A stretch of DNA of 64,000 bases from CAWGGS01 sp963822095 (GCA_963822095.1 CAWGGS010000071.1:1-64000); one strand, 5' to 3'; positions 18,381 to 27,886 are shown, counted from the stretch's first letter. The notes: a model not told the origin generated them from the sequence alone. Numbers and translations: made by a program.

Positions 18381-19166
18381 ATGTTTTTCCTATCAAGAGC
18401 AGCTGTCGAACTTCTATCTCCGTTTCATTTCAGCCTCCTTTTATTGATAATATGCCTTCTGCTTTTATTAACGAGGAGACACCGTTTCGGGATCGTCTGC
18501 CTACTCTGTTCTTTGACGATTCTGTTTGTTTGCGGCTATGGAGTTGGAACAAAGAAGACAGTCGAGAGGTGGGAATCAAGATATCCTGCAATGACTGATG
18601 CGAAAATTGCAAGCCTGCAAGTCAAGAAATTTTCCTATATCGTTGTCTTGGGAAGTGGCCATGTTTCAGATAAACGTTTGCCGGAAACGAGTCAGATCGG
18701 CGGATCCTCTCTTTATAGACTTGTAGAGGGAATTAGGCTTATGCATCATTTTACAGGGACCAAATTGGTTATTTCAGGAGGAATAGGGTATGATCCTGTT
18801 GCAAATGCCGATGTGGTGAGTACAGTCGCCCAAGATATAGGAGTCACTCCTGATAGGATGATTATTGAGAACAGACCACGAAACACAATTCAGGAGGCAA
18901 AGATTTTGCTACCCATTCTCGCCAACAGACCCTTCCTCCTTGTTACATCCGCCATACACATGCGGCGAGCGATGGCGATATTTCAAGACCTTGGAATGAA
19001 TCCGGTTCCTGCCCCGACTGATTATATTTTAAAAAAAAGCATAAATGGACCTGCAGGAGATTATTTACCCAGTTTGGGGAATTTATTGATTTCTAAACGT
19101 TTATTTTACGAATGGATTGGCGACAAATGGAGAATAATAAAGACCTATTTTTCAAACTTTCAATAG
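18381..19166 (+). CDS. DUF218 (YdcF/ElyC/SanA-family) membrane protein
   Basis: A 261-residue protein with two N-terminal hydrophobic helices (about residues 17-31 and 39-52) followed by a DUF218 domain: YIVVLGSGHV, GTKLVISGG, ENRPRNTIQEA and LLVTSAIHMRRA are the family blocks. E. coli members (ElyC, SanA, YdcF) affect cell-envelope and polysaccharide precursor metabolism, but the reaction is not defined. Its position inside a polysaccharide island fits an envelope role. The 3' end overlaps the next glycosyltransferase gene by about 40 bases. Confidence 0.82.
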   Translation: MFFLSRAAVELLSPFHFSLLLLIICLLLLLTRRHRFGIVCLLCSLTILFVCGYGVGTKKTVERWESRYPAMTDAKIASLQVKKFSYIVVLGSGHVSDKRLPETSQIGGSSLYRLVEGIRLMHHFTGTKLVISGGIGYDPVANADVVSTVAQDIGVTPDRMIIENRPRNTIQEAKILLPILANRPFLLVTSAIHMRRAMAIFQDLGMNPVPAPTDYILKKSINGPAGDYLPSLGNLLISKRLFYEWIGDKWRIIKTYFSNFQ

Positions 19167-19843
19167 TGATTCCTGTTTTTAATGAAAAGGAAACTGTTGA
19201 AGATATCCTATCAATTGTCAAGGGAGTTGAACTGCCTATTGCCAAAGAAATCATTATAGTGGATGATGCGTCAACCGACGGAACCACCCAATTGCTTCAG
19301 GAACTGGCCGAAGAAAATGATTTGGTGAAAATATTTCACAAAGTAAATCAAGGAAAAGGCGCAGCATTACGATCGGGGTTTTCTGCGGCGACCGGGGACA
19401 TTGTACTTATCCAGGATGCCGATCTTGAATACGACCCACATGAATACCCAAGGCTTCTAGCTCCCCTATTATCAGGCAAGGCCGATGTCGTCTATGGATC
19501 TCGTTTTCTTGGCGCCGGACCACATAGGGTAATCTATTTCTGGCATATGGTCGGAAATAAGTTTCTCACCCTTATTTCGAACATGTTCACAAACGTCAAT
19601 CTTACCGATATGGAAACATGCTATAAGGTATTTAAGAAATCTATTCTTGAAAATATCACCATCTGTGAAAACAGATTCGGGTTCGAACCGGAAATAACCG
19701 CTAAAGTGGTAAAACAAAAATGCAGGATGTATGAAATAGGCATCTCTTATAGCGGGAGGTCTTACGAGGAAGGGAAGAAGATAGGGTGGCGAGATGGCTT
19801 TCGAGCCATCTGGTGTATTTTAAAATATAATGTATTCACATAA
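19127..19843 (+). CDS. Polyprenyl-phosphate GT2 glycosyltransferase (DPM1-like)
   Basis: A 238-residue transferase: LSIVIPVFNEKETV, IIIVDDASTDGT, VNQGKGAALRSGF, IQDADLEYDP as the metal site, and TDMETCYKVFK followed by the C-terminal RSYEEGKKIGWRDG block. This last block is typical of dolichol-phosphate mannose synthase-like enzymes that glycosylate lipid phosphates. The ATG at 19127 is used here; 19112 is an in-frame alternative that lengthens the overlap with the DUF218 gene. It may supply the lipid-linked sugar for the GT-C-like protein at 16422. Confidence 0.85.
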   Translation: MENNKDLFFKLSIVIPVFNEKETVEDILSIVKGVELPIAKEIIIVDDASTDGTTQLLQELAEENDLVKIFHKVNQGKGAALRSGFSAATGDIVLIQDADLEYDPHEYPRLLAPLLSGKADVVYGSRFLGAGPHRVIYFWHMVGNKFLTLISNMFTNVNLTDMETCYKVFKKSILENITICENRFGFEPEITAKVVKQKCRMYEIGISYSGRSYEEGKKIGWRDGFRAIWCILKYNVFT

Positions 19844-19857
19844 TATACCTAGAAAAG

Positions 19858-20976
19858 ATGCCACGAGTCAGTGTAATTATACCGTGTTATAATCAAGGGA
19901 ACTTTCTTGATGAAGCCGTTGATTCTATTCTTAATCAAACCTATCAGGATTTTGAAATAATCATCGTAAACGATGGTTCAACCGACGAAGCTACCAATTT
20001 GCTTCTGAATCAATACCAAAAGTCAAAGACCAGAATAATAGCCACTGAAAATCAAGGGCTTGCTGCAGCAAGAAACAACGGCATCAATGTTGCGGAAGGA
20101 GAATATATCCTTCCCCTGGATGCTGATGATAAAATAGGGCCGGACTATATTGAGAAAGGTGTTGAAATCCTAGAGGGTAATCCCAATATAGGGATAGTCT
20201 ATTGCAGGGCCATGTTATTCGGACACATGGAAAAGGAATGGGTATTACCAGATTATTCTCTTGAGGAGATGCTCAGCGACAATATTATTTTTTGTTCCGC
20301 TCTCTTCAGGAAACAGGATTGGAATGCGGTCGGTGGATATGATATCGGAATGACCTATGGCTGGGAAGATTACGAATTCTGGCTGTCCCTTATAGAGAGA
20401 GGACGAGAAGTTTATAAGATACCAGAGGTCCTTTTCTTTTATCGAATCGGCCCTGACTCGATGGTAAGAAGCAAGGAAAAGTCCCAAAAGATTGCGATGT
20501 TTAGGCGCATCTTTGAAAGACACAAACCATTCTTTGAAAATAATATAGAGATTTGGATAGATCAAATTTTATCGGTAAAGGGGCGATATTGTACTGCCAG
20601 ACTTTATGTTGATACCGGAGAAGGTACAAGCGGTGATGACGACAGCATCGCCAGAAAGGTCGATAAAAACATATTCCGTCTTGTTTTCAATGTGGAAGGC
20701 TTTGAGAGGATAAAATGCCTTCGTTTTGATCCTGCCGACACCTATGCGGTTGTCTCAATCCAAAAGATTGTATTGAAGAAATCTGATGACAGCGAAATGG
20801 AAGTTGATAAGTTGATAACGAATGAAGCCTATCGACATGAAGATTGTTTTCTCTATTCCACTGATGATCCACAAGTTTTATTCGATATGGATCCGATATA
20901 TTATAAAGATCTTCGGAAGAAGTCGTCGTTGATTTTACTTTACATGCCCTTGGGGAAGAAGCGCTGGTATTTATAA
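19858..20976 (+). CDS. GT2 glycosyltransferase with C-terminal extension
   Basis: A 372-residue protein. Residues 1-230 are a family 2 transferase: VSVIIPCYNQGNFL, IIIVNDGSTDE, GLAAARNNGI, LPLDADDKI as the DxD site and GWEDYEFWLSLIERG as the catalytic ED motif. The last 140 residues are a separate beta-rich-looking region (ARLYVDTGEG onward) resembling the small domain sometimes attached to rhamnan/teichoic-type transferases, with no motif I can name. It begins 14 bases after the previous gene and ends the island's coding run. Confidence 0.83.
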   Translation: MPRVSVIIPCYNQGNFLDEAVDSILNQTYQDFEIIIVNDGSTDEATNLLLNQYQKSKTRIIATENQGLAAARNNGINVAEGEYILPLDADDKIGPDYIEKGVEILEGNPNIGIVYCRAMLFGHMEKEWVLPDYSLEEMLSDNIIFCSALFRKQDWNAVGGYDIGMTYGWEDYEFWLSLIERGREVYKIPEVLFFYRIGPDSMVRSKEKSQKIAMFRRIFERHKPFFENNIEIWIDQILSVKGRYCTARLYVDTGEGTSGDDDSIARKVDKNIFRLVFNVEGFERIKCLRFDPADTYAVVSIQKIVLKKSDDSEMEVDKLITNEAYRHEDCFLYSTDDPQVLFDMDPIYYKDLRKKSSLILLYMPLGKKRWYL

Positions 20977-21012
20977 CCCAGTTCCTTAAAGAGATTCTGA
21001 TAGATAAAAGAA

Positions 21013-21159
21013 ATGAAAATAGAAGATCTTGAATACCTTCTTGAAGAAAACAGGAGAAAAGGCGTTGTAACCGTCATGAGGGATTCATTGAAAAAACTGG
21101 AGGATGAGACGGCCAAGCGCTATATTAAAAGACATTTAAAATCATTGATAAAATCATAA
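21013..21159 (+). CDS. Small hypothetical protein (48 aa)
   Basis: ATG to TAA, 48 codons, reading MKIEDLEYLLEENRRKG and ending with a basic helix (RYIKRHLKSLIKS). It is strongly amphipathic and alpha-helical in appearance, with no signal peptide. Composition is coding-like, but the ribosome site is weak (AAAAGAA). It sits between the last glycosyltransferase and htrA on the same strand. I do not recognise it; it may be a small regulatory or helical-bundle protein, or chance. Confidence 0.4.
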   Translation: MKIEDLEYLLEENRRKGVVTVMRDSLKKLEDETAKRYIKRHLKSLIKS

Positions 21160-21288
21160 CAATACCGGCTCGCGGTGGGGGCAATCTTGAAAACATCAAA
21201 AAAACATACTGCGACAATCAATAAAAGTATTGCATGGCAAACTGTACATAAGCAACGAAAAACATATTGATAGTAATAGAGATTAATT

Positions 21289-22398
21289 ATGGCCGGATTC
21301 TCATCAAAGAAAGTCTCACCCGTGGCGGTAGTCATCCTTATACTCATGGGGTTATGGATCATCTTCAACCCATTGGAGAGGAAAAGGCATGATCCGGGTG
21401 CTCAATCAAGGGCTATTACGGCAAGAGGAGACCTCGCAGCAGATGAAAAAACGACCATCGAGATTTTTAAAAATACCTCACCATCTGTCGTATATATAAC
21501 AAGCATAGCCTTACGCCGAAGCCTTTTTTCCTTAAACGCAGTGGAGATTCCCCAAGGTACTGGTTCCGGATTTGTTTGGGACAAAGAAGGCCGGATTGTA
21601 ACAAATTACCACGTCATCAGTGACGCCAACCGTATTCAGGTGACCATGGCCGACAGCAGTGTCTGGAAAGCGGTGTTGGTCGGAACCGCACCTGATAAGG
21701 ATTTGGCTGTTATCCAAATCAGTGCTCCGGCGGATACGCTAAAACCCATACTTATTGGTGAATCATCAAAACTGCTGGTCGGGCAAAAGGTATTTGCCAT
21801 AGGTAATCCTTTCGGGCTTGATCATACCATGACCTCTGGGATCATTTCGGCTTTGGGACGCGAGATAAAGGCCATTACAGGAAGGATCATCAAAGGAGTG
21901 ATACAGACCGATGCTGCGATAAATCCCGGTAACTCCGGAGGGCCGCTGCTCGACAGCGCCGGAAGACTCATTGGAGTTAATACAGCAATTTACAGTCCTT
22001 CCGGGGCATACGCAGGAATAGGTTTTGCCGTACCGGTGGATGAGATCAACAGGGTGATTCCCCAGCTGATTAAGAACGGCAGGATGATCCGACCAGGACT
22101 TGGAGTGAGCCTGGCCGATGAACGTGCTACAAAAATGATGGGTATAAAAGGGGCCTTAATCCTCGGTATTCAAAAAGGCAGCGCTGCCGAGAAAGCCGGA
22201 CTTCACCCGACAAGGCAATACCAAGGAGACATTATATTAGGCGATATTATCACTGCCGTTAACGGAAAAGAAATTGTCTCTCCAGATGATTTGGCCAACG
22301 AGTTGGAAAAATATAAGATTGGAGATGAAGCGACCTTGACGATAGAAAGAGATGAACAAACGATTCAGGTCAAAATCAATCTGGAGGCCGTCGACTGA
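21289..22398 (+). CDS. htrA: HtrA/Deg-family serine protease with one PDZ domain
   Basis: A 369-residue trypsin-fold protease. An N-terminal hydrophobic helix (about residues 10-26) anchors it or serves as an uncleaved signal. The catalytic triad is visible: His in TNYHVIS, Asp in DKDLAVIQ and Ser in NPGNSGGPL. A single PDZ domain follows (GLGVSLADERA to the end), with KGSAAEKAGL and GDIITAVNG as its binding-site segments. This layout, with one helix and one PDZ, resembles DegS/HtrA-type proteases that degrade or sense misfolded envelope proteins. The gene is convergent with the CBS-domain gene 16 bases downstream. Confidence 0.93.
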   Translation: MAGFSSKKVSPVAVVILILMGLWIIFNPLERKRHDPGAQSRAITARGDLAADEKTTIEIFKNTSPSVVYITSIALRRSLFSLNAVEIPQGTGSGFVWDKEGRIVTNYHVISDANRIQVTMADSSVWKAVLVGTAPDKDLAVIQISAPADTLKPILIGESSKLLVGQKVFAIGNPFGLDHTMTSGIISALGREIKAITGRIIKGVIQTDAAINPGNSGGPLLDSAGRLIGVNTAIYSPSGAYAGIGFAVPVDEINRVIPQLIKNGRMIRPGLGVSLADERATKMMGIKGALILGIQKGSAAEKAGLHPTRQYQGDIILGDIITAVNGKEIVSPDDLANELEKYKIGDEATLTIERDEQTIQVKINLEAVD

Positions 22399-22414
22399 TA
22401 ACTTCGGTTTAAAA

Positions 22415-23464
22415 TCATTTTTTCTTCCTCGCTTCAATCGTCAGCCTTCGTGCGAGTTCACGCATATCACGAGTCTTATCGGATTCATCGATTATTTCCC
22501 TGCCCACAATCTCCTCAAGGACGTCCTCCATTGAGATAATCCCTGTCATTGATCCATATTCGTCAACGACTACGAAAAGGTGTTGCCGGCGATCAAAAAA
22601 ATCAATCAAAACCCTGTTTAAAGGAGCTGTTTCAGGAACAAAATGAACGGGATGCATGATTTTAGAAAGAGCAAAATCCAATTTGTTTTCCGCAGCGGCA
22701 AACAAGACATCTTTGCGCATTATGATTCCAGTAACATTGTCTGGTTCGTTCTTATAAATGGGGACGCGGCTGTGACTGTTCAATTCGTTGACACGTGTCA
22801 TCGCCTCTTCTATAGTAAGGCTTTCATCCAAGGAAAATGTAACTGTTCGAGGAGTCATGACCTGGCGAACGATTTTGCTCTGCAAGTCAAGAACGTTGGC
22901 TATAATCCTTTCCTGGTCCGCTTCAATGCCTCCTGACTTGAGGGAAAGGGCGGCAATGGTTTGGAGTTCCTCGGCCGAGTAGCTGCCGTCATCCTTCCTC
23001 TGTGGCAGGAGCCTGGTAATCGATCGACAGAGCCAGACTATTGGTTTGAGGATAAGAACCATCCATTTCAATGGAGAAGCAATAAAAGGAGCCAGCTTAA
23101 CCGCGAACGTCACTCCCAGCGTTTTGGGGATGATTTCGGAAAAAATGAGAATGGAAAGTGTGAATGCACCGGAAAACCAGAAAAGGTATTGATCTCCGAA
23201 AATCTTAACAGCCGCGGCACCAGCGATGGCAGCCCCAATGGTGTTGGCGATGGTATTGAGGGTTAGAATAGCGGTGATCGGTTCATCGATATCTCCCCTG
23301 AGGCCTTCTAATAATAGGGCTGAAGTATGGCCGGATTTTTTTAACATTTCGATTTGACTGGACGATATCGAATATAATACTGCCTCACAGATGGAGCAGA
23401 GAGCAGAAATACAGATTGAGAGGATTACTGCAGTTAGAAGTGTATTCAACACAAAATTCTCCAT
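22415..23464 (-). CDS. CNNM/DUF21-CBS membrane protein (CorC/HlyC-like)
   Basis: A 349-residue protein with an N-terminal CNNM (DUF21) membrane domain of about four helices, containing ALCSICEAVLYS and FSEIIPKTLG. Two CBS domains follow (QVMTPRTVTF and HVDVV-like blocks; VVVDEYGSMTGIISMEDVLEEIVGREI). The C-terminal FAD-binding-like CorC domain of longer relatives is missing, and the protein ends soon after the second CBS. These proteins are linked to Mg2+/Co2+ efflux; the older hemolysin label is not informative. Nothing in the neighbourhood sets the substrate. Confidence 0.88.
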   Translation of the reverse strand: MENFVLNTLLTAVILSICISALCSICEAVLYSISSSQIEMLKKSGHTSALLLEGLRGDIDEPITAILTLNTIANTIGAAIAGAAAVKIFGDQYLFWFSGAFTLSILIFSEIIPKTLGVTFAVKLAPFIASPLKWMVLILKPIVWLCRSITRLLPQRKDDGSYSAEELQTIAALSLKSGGIEADQERIIANVLDLQSKIVRQVMTPRTVTFSLDESLTIEEAMTRVNELNSHSRVPIYKNEPDNVTGIIMRKDVLFAAAENKLDFALSKIMHPVHFVPETAPLNRVLIDFFDRRQHLFVVVDEYGSMTGIISMEDVLEEIVGREIIDESDKTRDMRELARRLTIEARKKK

Positions 23465-23664
23465 GAAGTAAATTTCAAGTGCAATTGAAGGGAATGATTT
23501 ACAATACCCAAATACGGGGTAACAATCAAATTGTTATATATCATGTTGCATAGAAGGGTAAGGTTTCCTAATTTGTATGGGAGATAAAAGCTGTTGAGTC
23601 AGCTATAGTTTTTAATTGCGGTAATCAAGTGTTTGAACAGCCGTATAGAATATTAAGGAAAATA

Positions 23665-25197
23665 ATGGAATTTACTCAATTTATAATAAGCTCCGATGAG
23701 CCGGAAAAATTCGATGGCGATCTGTTGGTGTATTGTCTCGCCCAGTCGAAAAATGGATATCCCGAATTTACCGGAGATGTTGGGAATATATTGCACAAAA
23801 CCTTTGAATTAGGAGACTTCTGTGGAAAAAGCGGTGAAAAGATTCTCATTTATCCAGGTGAAACCACAGATTGCAGAGGCTTTAATGCAAGACGAATTGC
23901 TTTTTTGGGGATCGGTAATTTGACAAGCGATATTTCCTCAGTCGAATGCCGAGAGATGTTGAGAAAATTGGGTGGGAGGATTGCCAAGACCTCAGAAAGT
24001 GTCAAGGCATCGAGTATACAGGTTATTTTGCCTATCCTTGACGTCGTCAATATCGTTCAGACGGCTGAATGTATTTCCGAAGGGATAGCCCTTGGTGATT
24101 ACCGATTTGGAAAATATAAAAATACCGATCCAGACCAACAAAGCTTCGCTGGAATTCGAAAGGTTGTCATCACTACTGAGAAATCCAAACAATCAGCGCG
24201 CAGAGGAATGCGACTGGGTGAGGTTGCTGGAAAAGCCGCTTGTCTTGCAAGAGACATGGCAAATGAACCAGCCAATGAATGGACACCCAATGCATTTGCC
24301 GTTATTGGCAAAGACGTGGCCAAAAAATATGCAATGAAATGCAGGGTACTTGAAAAAAATGATATGAGACGTCTGGGTTTTGGAGGCATTCTTGCCGTAA
24401 ATCAGGGTTCCACTGAGCCTCCCAAATTGGTAATCCTTGAATATAATGGTAAAAAGGACCGACAAACCTTGCTCCTGGTAGGAAAAGGAATAACCTTTGA
24501 TTCCGGCGGAATCAGTCTTAAACCTCCGTTGGGAATGGAGGATATGAAATACGATATGTGCGGTGGGGCAGCCGTGCTGGCTTTGATGCAGGCAGTCGGG
24601 GAGGAGAGACCTGATCTCAATGTAATTGCGATGATACCGGCAACCGATAATATGTTGGGAGGCTCAGCGGTCAAACCAGGAGACGTGATCCGGCACTATG
24701 GTGGAATAACGTCTGAAATTGTAAATACAGATGCTGAAGGCAGAATGGTTTTGGCAGACTCTCTGGCCTATGGTATCAAGAAATATAAACCTGATTGCGT
24801 TATAGATATCGCGACCTTGACCGGAGCAGCAATTATCGGCCTGGGGCACCACTATACAGGACTATTGAGCAACAATGATCAGATTGTAAAGAGATTGATG
24901 GACGTCGGCATGCGGACAGGGGAACCGCTGTGGAGACTTCCCTTGGGTAAGGAGTATTCCAAGCAGATCGACTCGAAGGTGGCTGATATCAAAAACGCAG
25001 GTGGAAAGGCGGCTGGTACCATTACGGCTGCAGCATATCTTGAAAAATTTGTTGGGAAAACAGTATGGGCTCACCTCGATATAGCCGGTACTGCATGGGG
25101 ATTTACAGAAAAGTCTTATATTCCAAAGGGTCCGTCGGGTATCGGCGTAAGAACGCTTCTTGAATTAATCAGATCCTGGAAGGAGATTAGACAATAA
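23665..25197 (+). CDS. pepA: Leucyl aminopeptidase (M17)
   Basis: A 510-residue cytosolic aminopeptidase that removes N-terminal residues from peptides using two divalent metals. The C-terminal catalytic domain has the M17 landmarks: LLVGKGITFDSGGISLKP with the first Lys and Asp, KYDMCGGAAV, and the signature NTDAEGRMVLAD near residue 352, followed by DIATLTGAA. The N-terminal domain is of typical length. I start at the ATG at 23665, which has AAGGA eight bases upstream; an in-frame TTG/GTG-type extension to 23629 is less likely. The gene stands alone. Confidence 0.95.
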   Translation: MEFTQFIISSDEPEKFDGDLLVYCLAQSKNGYPEFTGDVGNILHKTFELGDFCGKSGEKILIYPGETTDCRGFNARRIAFLGIGNLTSDISSVECREMLRKLGGRIAKTSESVKASSIQVILPILDVVNIVQTAECISEGIALGDYRFGKYKNTDPDQQSFAGIRKVVITTEKSKQSARRGMRLGEVAGKAACLARDMANEPANEWTPNAFAVIGKDVAKKYAMKCRVLEKNDMRRLGFGGILAVNQGSTEPPKLVILEYNGKKDRQTLLLVGKGITFDSGGISLKPPLGMEDMKYDMCGGAAVLALMQAVGEERPDLNVIAMIPATDNMLGGSAVKPGDVIRHYGGITSEIVNTDAEGRMVLADSLAYGIKKYKPDCVIDIATLTGAAIIGLGHHYTGLLSNNDQIVKRLMDVGMRTGEPLWRLPLGKEYSKQIDSKVADIKNAGGKAAGTITAAAYLEKFVGKTVWAHLDIAGTAWGFTEKSYIPKGPSGIGVRTLLELIRSWKEIRQ

Positions 25198-25241
25198 ATC
25201 GGTAAGTCAGGAAGAGGTATGGTAATAGGTTGTTTTGTTTT

Positions 25242-25398
25242 AAGGCAACAGGAAAACTGATAGCGTCGTACAAACTTTCCACCCGAAGTCTCCCTACGTT
25301 CGCTTATCTGCATTGTTGCTGCAAATTATTGGTCGTTGCGACGTACCCTTAGTATGCCGAAACAAAGAAAAATTTACGCGCTTCGGATATGTTGCCTT
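25242..25398. repeat. Long imperfect palindrome after pepA
   Basis: AAGGCAACA at 25242-25250 pairs perfectly with TGTTGCCTT at 25390-25398. Inside, GTCGTAC/GCGACGTAC and CCGAAG/CTTCGG blocks add further pairing, giving a cruciform-like element of about 157 bases with a T run after it. It holds no gene. It may act as a terminator for pepA or be a small mobile repeat. It does not match R1 or R2. Confidence 0.45.
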
Positions 25399-25488
25399 TT
25401 TACTTAGTCATCTCATATTCAGGGTTTTTACGAGGTTGTCAAAATTGGAAATCACTGGAAGATAATAAAGATAATGTGAGGAGGGGGG

Positions 25489-26298
25489 ATGCGGATCATT
25501 CGATTTAAAGGGACTGAAGGACAGGTATTGTGTGGTTGCCAGTACAATGGAACAACGGCTACGGTGATAAAAGGTGATGTCTTTTCTTCGATGGAAATCA
25601 CAAATAGAAGGGTGGTTGTAAAGGAATTGCTCGCACCGATAATACCAACGGCGATACTCTGTATCGGATTAAACTATAAAATGCATGCAGCGGAAACAGG
25701 GAGTAGCCTTCCGGAATTTCCTGTTCTGTTTTTTAAGAATCCATCGTCTATTACCGGCCCCATGTCCGACATTGTCATTCCAGCTTCCTGTCTTGAGCCG
25801 CCTCAGGTTGATTTTGAGGTGGAACTTGCCGTTGTTATGGGAAAGATAGCCAAAAATGTTAAAAAAGAAGAAGCGCTGGATTATGTGCTTGGTTACATGT
25901 GCTCCAACGATATTTCCGCACGTATATGGCAAAAACATGCTGGTGGAAAACAATGGTGCAGAGGAAAGAGTTTTGACACTTTTTGCCCCTTGGGACCGGA
26001 ACTTGTTACAAAAGATGAGATTGAAGATCCACAAAATTTAGCAATCGAGTGCAGATTGAACAAACATGTCATGCAGAGTGCATCAACATCGGAGATGATT
26101 TTTTCCGTTGGGGAAATTATTTCCTATCTTACAGAAAGCACAACTCTTTTACCGGGATCGGTTATCCTGACCGGTACCCCGGGCGGCGTCGGGTTCACAA
26201 GAAATCCGCCTGTCTATCTTAAACCGGGAGATCTTCTCGAAACAACAATAGAAAATATTGGCAACTTATCTAATCCTGTAACTGCTGAAAAGAGTTAA
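25489..26298 (+). CDS. Fumarylacetoacetate hydrolase (FAH) family protein
   Basis: A 269-residue FAH-fold enzyme: ILCIGLNYKMHAAE, the VDFEVELAVVMGK metal-ligand segment (Glu-x-Glu), GYMCSNDISAR, KSFDTFCPLGPELV and LLPGSVILTGTPGGVGF are all typical. The family includes 2-keto-acid hydratases, decarboxylases and acylpyruvate hydrolases that use one Mg2+/Mn2+. Sequence alone does not settle the substrate. A GAGGAGG ribosome site lies just before the ATG. The gene stands alone between pepA and an OmpA-domain gene. Confidence 0.9.
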   Translation: MRIIRFKGTEGQVLCGCQYNGTTATVIKGDVFSSMEITNRRVVVKELLAPIIPTAILCIGLNYKMHAAETGSSLPEFPVLFFKNPSSITGPMSDIVIPASCLEPPQVDFEVELAVVMGKIAKNVKKEEALDYVLGYMCSNDISARIWQKHAGGKQWCRGKSFDTFCPLGPELVTKDEIEDPQNLAIECRLNKHVMQSASTSEMIFSVGEIISYLTESTTLLPGSVILTGTPGGVGFTRNPPVYLKPGDLLETTIENIGNLSNPVTAEKS

Positions 26299-26708
26299 AC
26301 CGATGAAAAAATCCTTTCACTCTACTTGATTCAAACTATTCCAAAATCAATACAAAAAAAATTTTCCTTGATTCGATGACAGACATTGATGTACTGATTA
26401 TAGTAAGAGGAAAGTATGGTATTAGTCTGATCAGACAATCTTAACAGGCATTTGTGCCGGTATTGGCCTTTTTGTTCAAGGTCTTGTTACCAATTCTCTA
26501 ATTTCCCAGAATTATATCATAAAGGAGACTTTCCATCATCTGAGGAAGGTATCAAACTTTGTCTTATTTTGAGACATTTGATGTCTTTTAAAAGTTGGTG
26601 TTTTGGTTGTCCCCTTTTCCAATAGGGAACATGTACACTTTACGCTTAACAATGTTGTGGTGCAAGGTGGTTCTTTAAGAAACGAAAAAATTACTAGGAG
26701 GAAATGAG
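26299..26708. other. Intergenic region upstream of the OmpA-domain gene
   Basis: No gene is visible. The region is AT-rich and ends in a strong AGGAGG-type ribosome site at about 26695-26702. The promoter of the OmpA-domain gene is presumably here, but no clear sigma-70 pair stands out. A weak hairpin (GTCCCC pairing with GGGAAC at about 26609-26630) is present. Confidence 0.4.
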
Positions 26709-27605
26709 ATGAAAAAGATTCTGATTGTTGCAGGATGTATGGCTATGACCTTAGCCATGACGACATTGTCGTTCGCAATTCAACTTACGCCGGAAGGAGC
26801 GGGTACGCTTATTAGCAGTATGAATGGTAATTATGTGACGAGTGTCAAGGAAGGACAAATCTCCTATACTCCTGATAATACAGCCTTCAGTCCGACGGAA
26901 CTCGATACAATATTAAAAGGTTATGGACTTTCGGTGCAAGAGGACATGGCCGGCAATTTGCCGGTTACTTACGCAACAATAAAAGATGGTAAAGTTGACT
27001 TGGTACGTTCCTCTACTGATTTCACGCCTGCTACTGCTTTCACCCCTGTAGAATATCATGCAATCTTTACTTCTTACGGATTACAGCTTGATTCGGCGTG
27101 TATCCAGGCAACCATGGACAGGATTCCTTACGCCACGAAGGTTGCAAGTGATGGAACGGTTACCTTGAGTGACAGACCAACAGCATTTACGGGGCAGGAA
27201 TATGCCGATATCCTTTACTGTTATAATCTGGCCACGAAAAAGATGGCAGCAGAGCAGAAAACCTCTTGGGTTATTGCATCTGACTACCTTTTTGATTTCG
27301 ATAAGTCTGTTATAAAGAAGCAATATTACGGCCAACTCGATGAAATCGCAGCCGAGATTAAGAGCGATCCAACACGCAAGGTTGAGATCCAAGGACATAC
27401 CGATAGCGTCGGATCTGAGAAATACAATATGGGGCTTTCGGAGAGAAGGGCTAATGCCGTACGCAATTATCTGATCAAACGGGGTGGCGTTAATCCTGAT
27501 CAATTGACGGTAGTTGGTTATGGTGAGACAATGCCGATTGCTCCCAACACAACCAAAGAGGGGCGAGCCAAGAACAGGAGAGTGGAGTTGAAACCCATGA
27601 TGTAA
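26709..27605 (+). CDS. OmpA-domain outer membrane/periplasmic protein
   Basis: A 298-residue exported protein. Residues 1-23 form a classical signal peptide ending in LSFA, with no lipobox cysteine. Residues 25-180 contain three loosely repeated blocks, each with a FTP/FSP-x-E-hydrophobic-x-x-I-hydrophobic pattern (SPTELDTILKGYGL, TPVEYHAIFTSYGL, TGQEYADILYCYNL), so an internal triple repeat. The C-terminal 110 residues are an OmpA peptidoglycan-binding domain: YLFDFDKSVI, VEIQGHTDSVGSEKYNMGLSER and VGYGETMPIAPN, ending in RAKNRRVEL. It probably links the outer envelope to the wall. A strong ribosome site and a good terminator suggest high expression. Confidence 0.9.
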   Translation: MKKILIVAGCMAMTLAMTTLSFAIQLTPEGAGTLISSMNGNYVTSVKEGQISYTPDNTAFSPTELDTILKGYGLSVQEDMAGNLPVTYATIKDGKVDLVRSSTDFTPATAFTPVEYHAIFTSYGLQLDSACIQATMDRIPYATKVASDGTVTLSDRPTAFTGQEYADILYCYNLATKKMAAEQKTSWVIASDYLFDFDKSVIKKQYYGQLDEIAAEIKSDPTRKVEIQGHTDSVGSEKYNMGLSERRANAVRNYLIKRGGVNPDQLTVVGYGETMPIAPNTTKEGRAKNRRVELKPMM

Positions 27606-27693
27606 CAAGCAGACATCAGGTCACAAGATACCTTTTTCTCACTTCTAATTGTTATGGGAAAAGTGTATCGTGAGTTGTTCGTTTAGTTTTTTA

Positions 27694-27744
27694 AGGGAAA
27701 CATCTGGTCACATTTTTTTAGACTAGGTGTTTCCCTGACTTTTT
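27694..27744 (+). terminator. Rho-independent terminator of the OmpA-domain gene
   Basis: AGGGAAACATCTGG (27694 onward) pairs with CTAGGTGTTTCCCT ending at 27736, with two mismatches or wobbles in the stem. A T-rich tract follows at 27740-27744. It lies about 90 bases after the stop codon. Confidence 0.75.
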
Positions 27745-27783
27745 CGTTCAATGAGGATTGGAATACTCAGAAAAGAAATTAGG

Positions 27784-27840
27784 GCCCTGCCGGATTGTTA
27801 CTTTCAGCTTTAAAACATACGCTTCATTCCGATGAACCAA
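27784..27840 (-). repeat. R2 dispersed repeat, copy B
   Basis: On the - strand this reads TTGGTTCATCGGAATGAAGC, then GTATGTTTTAAAGCTGAAAG and CAATCCGGCAGGG. It matches 18293-18352 over nearly the whole length, and 37440-37482 and 37662-37690 in its first half. It lies between the OmpA terminator and the nitroreductase gene. Confidence 0.7.
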
Positions 27841-27886
27841 AATGAGTGGCCCAGACAATTATTTATCAACATTTATAAGAGATACC

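Noticed and set aside
26709..27605. OmpA-domain protein as Pal
   Set aside because: It has a plain signal peptide without a lipobox Cys, and an extra N-terminal repeat region.
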